From Lewinellaceae bacterium (GTDB lineage: Bacteria; Bacteroidota; Bacteroidia; Chitinophagales; Saprospiraceae): DNA of 64,000 bases. Below are positions 18,455-27,106 of this stretch, piece by piece. Numbering within the stretch: the stretch's first letter is position 1; the number at the start of each line of letters is the position of its first letter. The notes below the pieces were generated by a model that saw only the letters and a program-made list of their open reading frames with translations, was not told the origin of the DNA and did not search any database. The position numbers and the translations under genes are program-made. Where the stretch lies: positions 62,001 through 126,000 of the forward strand of contig JACJYR010000003.1 of NCBI GenBank assembly GCA_020636005.1. Reading direction: 5' to 3'.

Positions 18455-18757
18455 TTGCGCCCCTTAAAGATCGTCTCCCTGATATTGGCCAGCCATTATT
18501 TATCCCTTGGCTTTGCCCAGGAACCCGCCCCACCCATGCAGTTTGGGCTCATCTCCGGGGAGGATTTGTCAATGCGTTTTTACGAAGCCGACACCGCAGC
18601 CGAAGCATTGGTGCTTTGTGACTTCGGTGATGCCAAAGTGACCTTGTACCCAAACGGTTACCGCCTGCGCTTTGCCCAGCACAAGCGCATCAAGATTTTA
18701 AAAAAATCCGGCTTTCAAGATTCCATATATACTTATGAGAGGTCGCAAAGCTCCTGA
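18455..18757 (+). pseudogene. 5' fragment of a DUF3857/transglutaminase-like gene
   Basis: The reading frame opens with TTG at 18455 (no ATG available before an in-frame stop at 18431) and gives 100 residues: a signal peptide (RPLKIVSLILASHYLSLGFAQ) and the first 70 residues of a mature protein. It matches the next gene at 19010 closely: MQFGLISGEDLSMRFYEAD against MKFGKIPAEDLAMTVYSLD, and HKRIKILKKSGFQD against HKRIKLLKPSGFHE. It then ends in a TGA after YTYERSQSS, far short of the 650 residues expected. The rest of the domain is missing. I read it as the leftover of a tandem duplication, with the following 250 bp carrying the promoter of the intact paralogue. A functional short secreted protein is possible but less likely. 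Confidence 0.7.
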
Positions 18758-18889
18758 CTATCTACTGAAAAAAGTGCAACTCCTGATTCGCAATGTGTAC
18801 CGAATAATTTTCTTAGGAAAAACAGTTACCATAACATAAGAAAAGCAATTCAATACAACCCATCCATGTAGTTGCAGATAACCCAGGAC

Positions 18890-18918
18890 TTGTTGAGGAA
18901 GTGTTGACAATAAGTTTG
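18890..18918 (+). promoter_or_regulatory. Predicted promoter of the DUF3857 gene pair
   Basis: TAAGTTTG at 18911-18918 matches the -7 consensus fully. A TTG at 18890-18892 lies 18 nt upstream, one less than usual. A start near 18925 would give a leader of about 85 nt before the ATG at 19010. Confidence 0.45.
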
Positions 18919-19009
18919 GTATTGGCCTTTTTTGCAGTTGGACCATCTTTAACCTGTGTCAATCTCCTCCACGTGCTTGATTTATTTTTCACCAAAATAT
19001 TACAAAACC

Positions 19010-20980
19010 ATGCATTTTCCATCTCTTTTCAGCCTTGCAATGTGCCTTTTCAGTGCCGCCATCTATGGCCAAAAACAGCCCATGAAGTTCGGTAAAATAC
19101 CTGCCGAGGATTTGGCCATGACCGTCTATTCCCTGGACACCTCGGCCGCTGCCGTGGTCTTGTGCGACTACGGGGAGATCACTTTTGAGGATACGCGTAC
19201 CAAAGGCTTGGGCATTAATTTCTACCGGCATAAGCGCATCAAATTACTGAAACCGTCCGGCTTCCATGAAGGTGATATCTCCATTTCCTTTTACGACAAA
19301 GACCGGACGGAATACGTGAAGGGGCTTAAAGCCGTCGTCACTGCCCCCAACGGCACAGAAACGGAGGTGTCCAAAAAGGATTTTTTTGAAGAAAAAGTAA
19401 ACGATTATTGGTCGAGGATAAGGTTCACTTGCCCCAACCTGCAGGCGGGCGCTGTGATTGAATACAGTTATGAAATCGTTTCCGACCGCATTTTTGCCCT
19501 GCCCGATTGGTACTTCCAGGAAGACATCCCGGTAAGATGGAGCGAAATCAGGATGGGCATACCGGAATGGTTCAACTACGTCTTCCTGTCGGAGGGCGGC
19601 CCTTTCAAAATTTCGGAGCAAGCCACGGAAAACAAGCAAATGAACATCTCTGGGACTGGTTTCCCGGTGAAATTGACCACCTACCGCTTTGCTGAAGAGA
19701 ATTTGCCAGCCCTGAAAAAGGAACCTTATATCACGACAATGGACGACTACTACAAAAGCCTGAGGATGCAATTGTCGTCCGTGCGATATCCCAACACGCC
19801 GCCCCAGGAAGTGATGAGCACCTGGCCCGAAGTGGCGAAGCAGCTCCTGCAAAGCCATGAATTCGGGGAACAGTTCCAGAAAAAACGCTTTTATGACAAA
19901 GCCTGGAAGGCTGTCGAAGCGGATTTAAGCGGGCTTACGGCCACCGAAAAAGCGGATAAGATTTACCAGTTTGTCTGTGTAAACCTCCAGGCGGAAGATG
20001 GATGGGGAAAGTGGGTACGGGAGAGCCTGAACGATTGCTTTGAAAAAAAATCGGGCCGAAGAAACGAATTGAACCTGCTGTTGATCGCCCTCATGCAGGA
20101 GGCGGGCATTGAAGCGCACCCGGTACTGGTAAGCACCAGGGATCATGGCAAAATGTTCGATTTGTACCCTTTCCTCGATCAGTTCAACCATGTGCTGGCC
20201 CTGGCGGTACCAGATGGCAAACCTGTGTTGATGGATGCCGGCAATCCCTTCCGGCCATTGGGCTATCCCGGCGAGTATGCCCTCAACGGTGCGGGGTGGG
20301 TGGTGGACAAAGACAATCCGCAATGGATTTCCATCAACCCACCCAGCGGCTCGGAAACTTATTTTTTAAAAATGGAACTGGCTACGGACGGGAGCCTGTC
20401 GGGCACCGTTTCCATGAGCAGCGACGGGTACAGCGCTGTGGACGAACGGGAGCAACTGCATGGCAGTGATGACGGCGGGCCTTTAAAAAAGCGGCTGATG
20501 AAGCGATTTCCGGATGCCAGGGTCGATTCTTTGTCCTACTCCAACGAAGAGGAATTGACCAAACCTCTCAAAGCCGTGGCCACCTGCCACCTGGCCAATA
20601 TGGCCACTGTCAATGGTGACTTTATCTACATGGCACCTGCCCTGCTGGGCTCATTTCAGGAAAACCCCTTTAAGCTGGAAAAACGGGAATACCCGGTGGA
20701 TTTCCCCCATCCCTTCAAGGAACGGGTCATCCTGCAAGTGGCCGTGCCGGAAGGCTATGCCGTGGAAGAACTGCCCGAGCCGATCAACCTCTCGCTCCCC
20801 AACGAGGGCGGTTCCTTCAAATTTCAGATGGAGCAGCAGGGCATGGGCATCCAGTTGGTCAGCACCGTGCAGATCAACCAATTGCACCATTCACCAGAGG
20901 AGTACATTGGCCTTCGGAACTTCTTTGACCAGGTGGCCGAGAAGATGGGCGAACAACTGGTGCTGAAACGTATCCCTTAA
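19010..20980 (+). CDS. DUF3857 / transglutaminase-fold protein, probably non-catalytic
   Basis: The ATG at 19010 starts a signal peptide (MHFPSLFSLAMCLFSAAIYG); 656 residues. Residues about 60-270 are DUF3857 (a beta-rich domain, IKLLKPSGFHEGDISISFYD, AVIEYSYEIVSDRIF). Residues about 300-440 have the transglutaminase-like fold: KIYQFVCVNL, then RRNELNLLLIALMQEAGIEA, HPVLVSTRDHG, DQFNHVLALAV and VLMDAGNP. At the place where the catalytic Cys normally stands (compare YGDCKALSN in the next gene) this protein has GRRNELN, so it lacks the nucleophile and is probably a binding or scaffold protein. The C-terminal 200 residues are a further beta domain. It is exported. The next gene begins 69 bp downstream and is a paralogue with the Cys present; the two are probably one operon. 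Confidence 0.85.
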   Translation: MHFPSLFSLAMCLFSAAIYGQKQPMKFGKIPAEDLAMTVYSLDTSAAAVVLCDYGEITFEDTRTKGLGINFYRHKRIKLLKPSGFHEGDISISFYDKDRTEYVKGLKAVVTAPNGTETEVSKKDFFEEKVNDYWSRIRFTCPNLQAGAVIEYSYEIVSDRIFALPDWYFQEDIPVRWSEIRMGIPEWFNYVFLSEGGPFKISEQATENKQMNISGTGFPVKLTTYRFAEENLPALKKEPYITTMDDYYKSLRMQLSSVRYPNTPPQEVMSTWPEVAKQLLQSHEFGEQFQKKRFYDKAWKAVEADLSGLTATEKADKIYQFVCVNLQAEDGWGKWVRESLNDCFEKKSGRRNELNLLLIALMQEAGIEAHPVLVSTRDHGKMFDLYPFLDQFNHVLALAVPDGKPVLMDAGNPFRPLGYPGEYALNGAGWVVDKDNPQWISINPPSGSETYFLKMELATDGSLSGTVSMSSDGYSAVDEREQLHGSDDGGPLKKRLMKRFPDARVDSLSYSNEEELTKPLKAVATCHLANMATVNGDFIYMAPALLGSFQENPFKLEKREYPVDFPHPFKERVILQVAVPEGYAVEELPEPINLSLPNEGGSFKFQMEQQGMGIQLVSTVQINQLHHSPEEYIGLRNFFDQVAEKMGEQLVLKRIP

Positions 20981-21049
20981 TTCCTTGCCATGCCGTTGCT
21001 GCCGGAGGGCTGCCTCAAAAGGAACGGCATGGCTCAAATTCAACCTTTT

Positions 21050-22939
21050 ATGAAAACCCTATCCTGGTTCTTTTTTTTGTTGCCTGTTTATGTTGTTGGG
21101 CAAAACAACTATGCGGCCAGCCTCATTGACCCCACCTTGCTGGAAAACGCCAATGCCGTGATCCGCCTTCAAAAGATGGATTTTTATGTAAAACAGCCCG
21201 GCGAAGCTGTCAAAAAGGAAACCCTTGTGGTCACGTTGCTGAACGACAAGAGCCGTTACAACGAGCTGCGGCTGTTTTACGACAGTTTCAATAAAATAAA
21301 AAAGGTGGGCGGGAAGATTTACGATGCACAGGGCAAACTGGTGCGGGAAGTGGAAAAAAAGGAAATCCAGGACATGAGCGCCATCTCAAACTTTTCTATC
21401 TATGAGGACAACCGAATCCGCTATGTGGAAGTCAAGTATTCGGAATATCCCTACACGGTGGAATTTGAGTATGAAATGAATTACAACGACCTGTTTGGGT
21501 ACCCGGATTGGGATATCCAGCCATACAACGTCAGCGTGGAGCAGTCTGAGCATTTCATTAGCCTGCCGGAGGGAATGAAGCTTTTATACAAACCCCTGAA
21601 TACTGAGATAGAACCTATGATGTCGTCGGCGGGAGGGCGCACCATCTACTATTGGTCGGCCCGGCAAGTGCCCGCCATCAAATACGAACCATACAGCCCG
21701 CCTGCGGCTGAAATTTTGCCGTCCGTACTTATATCGCCGGAGACTTTTGAGGTAGAAAACTATACTGGAAGCATGGCTACCTGGAAGGAATTCGGGCGGT
21801 TTATGAATAAACTTTCCGAAGGCCGTGACGTGCTGTCCCCGGCCATGAGATCCACCGTGGCGGAACTCACCAAAAATGTATCCACCGACCGGGAGAAAAT
21901 CGAAAAACTGTACCGCTACCTGCAAGAAAACATGCGCTATGTGAGCGTACAGCTCGGCCTCGGCGGCTGGCAGCCCTTCGATGCCAACTACGTGGAGCAA
22001 AACAAATACGGCGACTGCAAAGCGCTCAGCAATTTTATGAAAGCCATGCTGAAAGAGGCGGGCATCAAGGCCTGGCCGGTGCTCATCTACAGCGGGGATC
22101 TTTATTACGACATCTCAGAGGATTTTGCCACCAATGCCTTTAACCATGTTATTATATATGTGCCTTCGGAAAATTTGTGGCTGGAATGTACGAGCAGCAC
22201 CGCACCGCCCAACTACCTCAGTTCTTCCTGTACCAACCGCAACGTGCTGCTCATCACCGAAGACGGTGGGAAAATCGACCGCACCCCCAATTATTCCACC
22301 GAGGGAAATTTTAAAAGGACCCGGGCAAATGTAGAACTGGAGCCAAGCGGCGCTGCTGCCGTGGGTGTGGAGGTGGAGCGGAAAGGCAGCAAACAGGAAT
22401 GGTACAGATATGCCGCCAGGCAATATTCCTCAGAGGAATTCAATAAAAAATTTCAGGAATACAGCCCGCTCCCGGGATTCAACCTCAAGGAACTCCGGCT
22501 GGATGTGAAAAAAGACATCCCCGAAGTGGGCGTACATTTCCTGGCCGACGTGCCAGCCTATGCCTCCAGGGCCGGCAAGCGCCTCTTTGTCCCGCTGAAC
22601 AAGGTCAACCCTTTTACCAGTGTGCCCCAGGCCGATGAACACCGCCTGCACCCGGTAGAAGTGCGGGACGGTTACAGCGAAACGGATAACCTCGCCATCA
22701 AAATACCGGAAGGCTACAAGGTGGAAAGCATGCCCGGTGAACCCGTTTCGCTGGCAACACCCTATGGTACCTATTATTTAAAAGTGTGGGAAGAGGACGG
22801 CTACATCAAGGTGGATCGGAACCTCGAAGTGATGCCCGTGCGCCTGGCAGCGGAGGAATATGGGGCCTGGCGGGATTTTTATAAATCCGTATCACTGGCA
22901 GAAGGCACCACGCTGGTGCTGGTGGAAAAAAAGACCTGA
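21050..22939 (+). CDS. DUF3857 / transglutaminase-like protein with intact triad
   Basis: I start at 21050 (MKTLSWFFFLLPVYVVGQ) where the signal peptide begins, 60 bp inside the longest frame. 629 residues. DUF3857 occupies about 40-240 (KKVGGKIYDAQGKLVREVEK, YTVEFEYEMNYNDLFGYPDW). The transglutaminase core lies at about 275-400 and has all three expected residues: Cys in NKYGDCKALSNFMKAML, His in FNHVIIYV, and an acidic residue following in LWLECTSSTAPPNYLSS. The C-terminal domain runs to residue 629. The family is widespread in Bacteroidota and is secreted or periplasmic, but its substrate is unknown; proteolysis or amide transfer on peptides is a guess from the fold. It is co-directional with 19010. 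Confidence 0.87.
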   Translation: MKTLSWFFFLLPVYVVGQNNYAASLIDPTLLENANAVIRLQKMDFYVKQPGEAVKKETLVVTLLNDKSRYNELRLFYDSFNKIKKVGGKIYDAQGKLVREVEKKEIQDMSAISNFSIYEDNRIRYVEVKYSEYPYTVEFEYEMNYNDLFGYPDWDIQPYNVSVEQSEHFISLPEGMKLLYKPLNTEIEPMMSSAGGRTIYYWSARQVPAIKYEPYSPPAAEILPSVLISPETFEVENYTGSMATWKEFGRFMNKLSEGRDVLSPAMRSTVAELTKNVSTDREKIEKLYRYLQENMRYVSVQLGLGGWQPFDANYVEQNKYGDCKALSNFMKAMLKEAGIKAWPVLIYSGDLYYDISEDFATNAFNHVIIYVPSENLWLECTSSTAPPNYLSSSCTNRNVLLITEDGGKIDRTPNYSTEGNFKRTRANVELEPSGAAAVGVEVERKGSKQEWYRYAARQYSSEEFNKKFQEYSPLPGFNLKELRLDVKKDIPEVGVHFLADVPAYASRAGKRLFVPLNKVNPFTSVPQADEHRLHPVEVRDGYSETDNLAIKIPEGYKVESMPGEPVSLATPYGTYYLKVWEEDGYIKVDRNLEVMPVRLAAEEYGAWRDFYKSVSLAEGTTLVLVEKKT

Positions 22940-23128
22940 AAATCTTTGAATTTTCTTAAAAAAAAAGCCGATTCGCAGGCAGGCATTGTTTCAATGTTTT
23001 ACTTGGAAGACCCGGCCAGGTTGATGGGAAAATTTCACGTATCCAGCCTTTCCCGGAATAATTGCCCATTTGAAAAAAGGGCTATTTTTTCCATTTACAT
23101 AAATTTAAACACCAGTTAACTTCCTTTC
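22940..23128. other. Intergenic region upstream of the Oar-like receptor promoter
   Basis: Nothing gene-like. A short A/T hairpin (GAAAAT...ATTTTC) followed by an A-run overlaps the end of the preceding gene near 22938-22965. Together with the promoter at 23129 and the 400-nt leader that follows, this accounts for the 620-bp gap. Confidence 0.5.
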
Positions 23129-23159
23129 TTTGTCAAGAAGCGGACAGTGCCTACATTTG
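23129..23159 (+). promoter_or_regulatory. Strong Bacteroidota-type promoter of the Oar-like receptor
   Basis: TTTG at 23129-23132 and TACATTTG at 23152-23159 are 19 nt apart, a full match to the -33/-7 consensus. Transcription would start near 23166, so the mRNA leader before the ATG at 23559 is about 390 nt, long for a single gene of this kind. Confidence 0.7.
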
Positions 23160-23424
23160 CGCACGAATTCAATCGGCATAAGCAAATCGCTATAGCTTTT
23201 CAAGTTAGAATCCCAAGACCAACTGGAGAAGCCAAAAATTTGCGATATGAAACAAACCACAGCCGCATACCTTTCCGCATCACCTGTATCAATCTTCATC
23301 GCTTGTTCAAATGTGTACGCTGGGTCACTTCGCTGACGCCGGACGTCTATATAAATATGCTTGCTCCGCTTATTGCTTTAAACCGCCAAATGAAAGTAGT
23401 GCTTCACAAAAATATGGGTCTTAA

Positions 23425-23469
23425 CGTCGGCTTTAGCCGGTGAAACAAAGACGCCGGCTAAAGCCGGCG
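23425..23469. repeat. REP-like palindrome in the Oar-like receptor leader
   Basis: CGTCGGCTTTAGCCGG at 23425-23440 is followed by CCGGCTAAAGCCGGCG at 23454-23469, complementary with one mismatch and a 13-nt loop. Each arm is itself nearly palindromic (GCCGGCTAAAGCCGGC). The structure resembles REP elements spread through intergenic DNA. It lies inside the predicted leader of the next gene. Confidence 0.7.
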
Positions 23470-23558
23470 CTACTTTGGCAAACCCATAATTTGTTCAGCC
23501 CTCATATTGAAAGGCAATTCAAAATTCATTAGCATCATTTAAACTAAATCTCATTTGT

Positions 23559-26500
23559 ATGAAAAAATTCTTTACCCGATTGCTCGGTACCGGGGCAATC
23601 CTTTTCGCATGTATGCTCACTGCCTTTGGGCAGGGTTCTACGACTTCCTCTGTACAGGGGTATGTGACAGATGAAAAGGGAGATGTGCTCATTGGAGCCA
23701 CCGTGATAGCGGAACACGTTCCATCTGGTACCCAGTATGGAACTATTTCCGACGTGGATGGCTCCTTTAACCTCGCCAACATGCGGGTTGGCGGGCCTTA
23801 CAAGATCATGGTGAGCTACACCGGATTTGCGGAACAGGCCCAGGAAAATGTTTACCTGAACCTCGGCCAGACTTCCAAGTACAATTTTAAAATGACAGAA
23901 ACGGCCATTGAATTGGGTGCTGTGGAAGTCACGGCAGTCAGGAGCGTAACCGGCCAAAGGACCGGTGCAGAAACGACCATCAACGAACAGCAGATCAACA
24001 CCATGCCAACAGTGGCCCGCCAGATTTCCGACTATGCGAGACTGACACCGCAAGCCACCATCCGTGGCGACAATACCATCACCATTGCAGGCCAGAACAA
24101 CCGTTTCAACTCCATCTTTATTGATGGTGCTGTGAACAACGACGTGTTTGGTTTGGCAGCCTCCGGCACGAATGGTGGCCAAACAGGAATCTCCGCCATT
24201 TCACCGGATGCCATTGAGCAATTCCAGGTGGTTGTGGCACCCTACGACGTAAAGTTGGGCGGCTTCTCCGGCGGCGGTATCAACGCTGTTACACGCTCCG
24301 GCTCCAACCAGTTTGAAGGCTCTGCCTACTGGTTCCACCGCGACCAAAACCTGGCTGGTAAAACTCCGACCGATGATGACACCGTTGACCGTAAGCGATT
24401 GGATGATTTCAGTTCCAACACTTACGGCTTTCGTTTGGGTGGGCCTATTGTGAAGAATAAACTTTTCTTCTTTGTCAATGGGGAAATCCAGCGGGACAAG
24501 ACCCCGCAGCCTTTCGACTTTGCCGATTATCAGGGCAATGCTACCCAATCCGACCTGGATGCCATCGCTGCTAAAATGAAAAGCTACGGCTACGATCCGG
24601 GCAGCTACCTGGGCCGTACCTCTACACTGGATGGTGAAAAAATATTGGCCAGGCTGGACTACAACCTGAGCCAGAAACACAAGATGACCTTGCGCCACAG
24701 CTATACGAAAGGCACTTCTACCAGCCTGACCCGCTCCTCTAATACCGCTATTAATTTCGCCAATGATGGCATCCTGTTCCCATCCACTACCAATTCCAGT
24801 GCGTTTGAACTGAACAGCCTTTTCAGCAACTCCCTTTCAGGCAACCTGATATTAGGCTATACAACGGTCAGGGACAACCGCAACCCGGTAGGTGGGGACT
24901 TCCCCGGCATCTTCATCCGCGATGGTAACGGCGGCATCACGGCCGGCAGCGAGTTGTTCTCTACGGCCAATGAACTTAACCAGGATGTGTTCACCCTGAC
25001 CTACAACGTGAACCTCTACAAGGGCAGGCACACCTTCACGTTTGGGACGCACAACGAGTTCCTCAAAATCTACAACCTGTTTATCCGCCGTTCCTATGGG
25101 TACTATGAATACAATAATTTCAACGACTTCCTGAACGATGCAAAGCCACGGCGCTACCGCCGCAGCTATTCTCTGGTGGACGAGGTGGCCGGCGACGGTT
25201 CGAAGGCTGCCGCAGATTTTGGGGCCAAGCAATTCGGCCTCTATGCCCAGGATGAAATTGCCATCACCAATCGCTTCAAACTTTCAATTGGTGTACGGGC
25301 TGACGTACCATCTTACAACGACGACCCCCTGGCTGCCACTGCTTTCCGTGATTCCGTGAGTGCCCAGGTGACTGCTGCGGGCTATGATTTGCACGGGGCC
25401 GAGGCAGGAAAAGTGCCAGGCGCCCAGGTAATGTGGTCGCCACGCCTCGGTTTCAACTACGACGTCATGGGCGACAACAGCCTTGTGCTGCGCGGTGGTG
25501 CAGGCCTTTTCACCAGCCGTATCCCCTACGTGTGGCCGGGTGGGTCTTTCACCAACAACGGTGTGACCCTGGCAGACATGGATGCCTCCTCCAGCAGGAT
25601 CCCCGACATGCCTACCTACTTTATTCCCGACCCGAACAAGCAATATACCAACGAGGACTTTGGCCTGTCTTCAGGTAGTGCCCAAATTGACTTGTTTGCG
25701 AAAGATTTCAAGTTCCCGCAAGTTTTCCGTGCCAGTGTTGCTGCCGATAAGAAAATGCCCGACGGCTCTACGTTCACCCTGGAAGGTATCTTTACGAAAA
25801 ACGTCAACAGTGTTATTTATCAGAACGTGAACCTGGTACCCCCCACAACGACCCTTGGTGGCGCTGACAACCGCCAGATTTATTCTGGCAACGATATTTC
25901 CGGCCAGTACACCGACATCATCGTTGCTTCCAATACCAGCAAGGGCTACGGCTATAATGCGACCCTTTCCTGGATGAAGCCATTTAAAAATGGGTTCACG
26001 GCAATGGCGGCCTATACCTTTGGTCAGTCCAAAGCCGTCAACGATCTGACTTCCTCGCAAAACTCTTCCAACTGGCAGTTCAACGAATCGGTAAATGGCC
26101 GCAACAACCTGCCTGTCAGCTTTTCCGACTTCGACCTCGGCAGCCGAATCGTCGGCTTCCTGTCCTACAGGCTGGAATATGCCAATTTTGCTGCCACGAC
26201 CGTTTCCTTGTTCTACGAAGGCCAATCGGGCCAGCGCTATTCCTACTCCTACAGGGGCCAGGTAGTCGGCGACGGTGTGTTCGACAACGACCTCATCTTT
26301 GTTCCAGCCGAGCAGAGCCAAATCAACCTGGTGGACATCAAGGATGCCGATGGTAACGTCACGCTGTCCGCTGCGCAGCAATGGGCTGACCTGAACACCT
26401 TCATCGAAAATGACGACTACCTGAAAGATCGCCGCGGCGACTATGCCGAGCGCAATGGCGCCAGGCTGCCTTTCACCAACATTCTCGACTTAAAGGTGAC

Positions 26501-26771
26501 GCAGGAGTTTTTTGTGAAAACCGGCAGCCGCCGCCATACGCTGCAAGTGAGCCTCGACGTGTTTAACTTCACCAACCTGCTCAACAAAGACTGGGGCCGC
26601 CGCACATTCGTAACGAATGACAACTACCTGTTGATAGGTGCCAACAAGAACAGCAATGGCGAGTTTGAATACACCTTCCAAAAGCCAAAAGGCGATGTTT
26701 GGAATATCGACGATGCCGGCCTGGCCAGCAGCCGTTGGCAGGCGCAGCTTGGCTTGCGGTACATTTTTTAA
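23559..26771 (+). CDS. Oar-like TonB-dependent receptor
   Basis: 1070 residues with a signal peptide (MKKFFTRLLGTGAILFACML). Residues 25-110 form a carboxypeptidase regulatory-like domain (VQGYVTDEKGDVLIGATVIA, YGTISDVDGSFNLANMRVGG, VSYTGFAEQAQENVYL). The plug lies at about 125-260: QQINTMPTVARQISDYARL, then SIFIDGAVNNDVFGL and FQVVVAPYDVKLGGFSGGGI. The barrel continues to the C-terminal LGLRYIF, with a terminal Phe typical of outer membrane proteins. Length and the FSGGGINAVTRSGSN motif match Oar proteins (first known from Myxococcus), abundant in Bacteroidota and thought to take up large substrates such as peptides or oligosaccharides. No SusD partner is adjacent. The gene is monocistronic: promoter at 23129, strong terminator at 26805. 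Confidence 0.93.
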   Translation: MKKFFTRLLGTGAILFACMLTAFGQGSTTSSVQGYVTDEKGDVLIGATVIAEHVPSGTQYGTISDVDGSFNLANMRVGGPYKIMVSYTGFAEQAQENVYLNLGQTSKYNFKMTETAIELGAVEVTAVRSVTGQRTGAETTINEQQINTMPTVARQISDYARLTPQATIRGDNTITIAGQNNRFNSIFIDGAVNNDVFGLAASGTNGGQTGISAISPDAIEQFQVVVAPYDVKLGGFSGGGINAVTRSGSNQFEGSAYWFHRDQNLAGKTPTDDDTVDRKRLDDFSSNTYGFRLGGPIVKNKLFFFVNGEIQRDKTPQPFDFADYQGNATQSDLDAIAAKMKSYGYDPGSYLGRTSTLDGEKILARLDYNLSQKHKMTLRHSYTKGTSTSLTRSSNTAINFANDGILFPSTTNSSAFELNSLFSNSLSGNLILGYTTVRDNRNPVGGDFPGIFIRDGNGGITAGSELFSTANELNQDVFTLTYNVNLYKGRHTFTFGTHNEFLKIYNLFIRRSYGYYEYNNFNDFLNDAKPRRYRRSYSLVDEVAGDGSKAAADFGAKQFGLYAQDEIAITNRFKLSIGVRADVPSYNDDPLAATAFRDSVSAQVTAAGYDLHGAEAGKVPGAQVMWSPRLGFNYDVMGDNSLVLRGGAGLFTSRIPYVWPGGSFTNNGVTLADMDASSSRIPDMPTYFIPDPNKQYTNEDFGLSSGSAQIDLFAKDFKFPQVFRASVAADKKMPDGSTFTLEGIFTKNVNSVIYQNVNLVPPTTTLGGADNRQIYSGNDISGQYTDIIVASNTSKGYGYNATLSWMKPFKNGFTAMAAYTFGQSKAVNDLTSSQNSSNWQFNESVNGRNNLPVSFSDFDLGSRIVGFLSYRLEYANFAATTVSLFYEGQSGQRYSYSYRGQVVGDGVFDNDLIFVPAEQSQINLVDIKDADGNVTLSAAQQWADLNTFIENDDYLKDRRGDYAERNGARLPFTNILDLKVTQEFFVKTGSRRHTLQVSLDVFNFTNLLNKDWGRRTFVTNDNYLLIGANKNSNGEFEYTFQKPKGDVWNIDDAGLASSRWQAQLGLRYIF

Positions 26772-26804
26772 AATTCACGATTAGGTTCAAATTCCGAACC
26801 TTTC

Positions 26805-26842
26805 AAAGCCGTTTTCCCTGCATTTGGGAAAACGGCTTTTTT
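26805..26842 (+). terminator. Intrinsic terminator of the Oar-like receptor gene
   Basis: Perfect 14-bp stem AAAGCCGTTTTCCC / GGGAAAACGGCTTT (26805-26818 and 26826-26839) with a 7-nt loop, followed by a T-run. It starts 33 bp after the stop codon. Confidence 0.9.
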
Positions 26843-26913
26843 CGTTTTTACAAAAAAATCCGTACCATGCGGCCTTTGTGTAACCCATACAGCGTTAGGG
26901 GTTTAAGATTTTG

Positions 26914-27064
26914 GTTCTTTGACAAATCTTGTAGTCATCCATTAAAACGGCTCAAAGTGATAGCCAATTTTCAACCCATGACTTCTGTCGTAGGTTGAAA
27001 ACCAAGGGGTTATGCGCTAAACCGTTTTAACGGTTTCCTTACTCCACAGAATTTGTCAAAGAAC
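26914..27064. repeat. 151-bp foldback with boxA-like ends
   Basis: GTTCTTTGACAAAT at 26914-26927 and its complement near 27051-27064 form the outer arms. TTAAAACGG and CCGTTTTAA lie inside, inverted. The spacing and nested symmetry look like a miniature element. The motif GTTCTTTGACA also occurs in the terminal repeats of both insertion sequences of this window. The 335-bp gap between receptor and aminotransferase is otherwise empty. Confidence 0.6.
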
Positions 27065-27106
27065 GAAGATTATAAAACCCACAACCCAAAACTCAAAACT
27101 CCCGCC

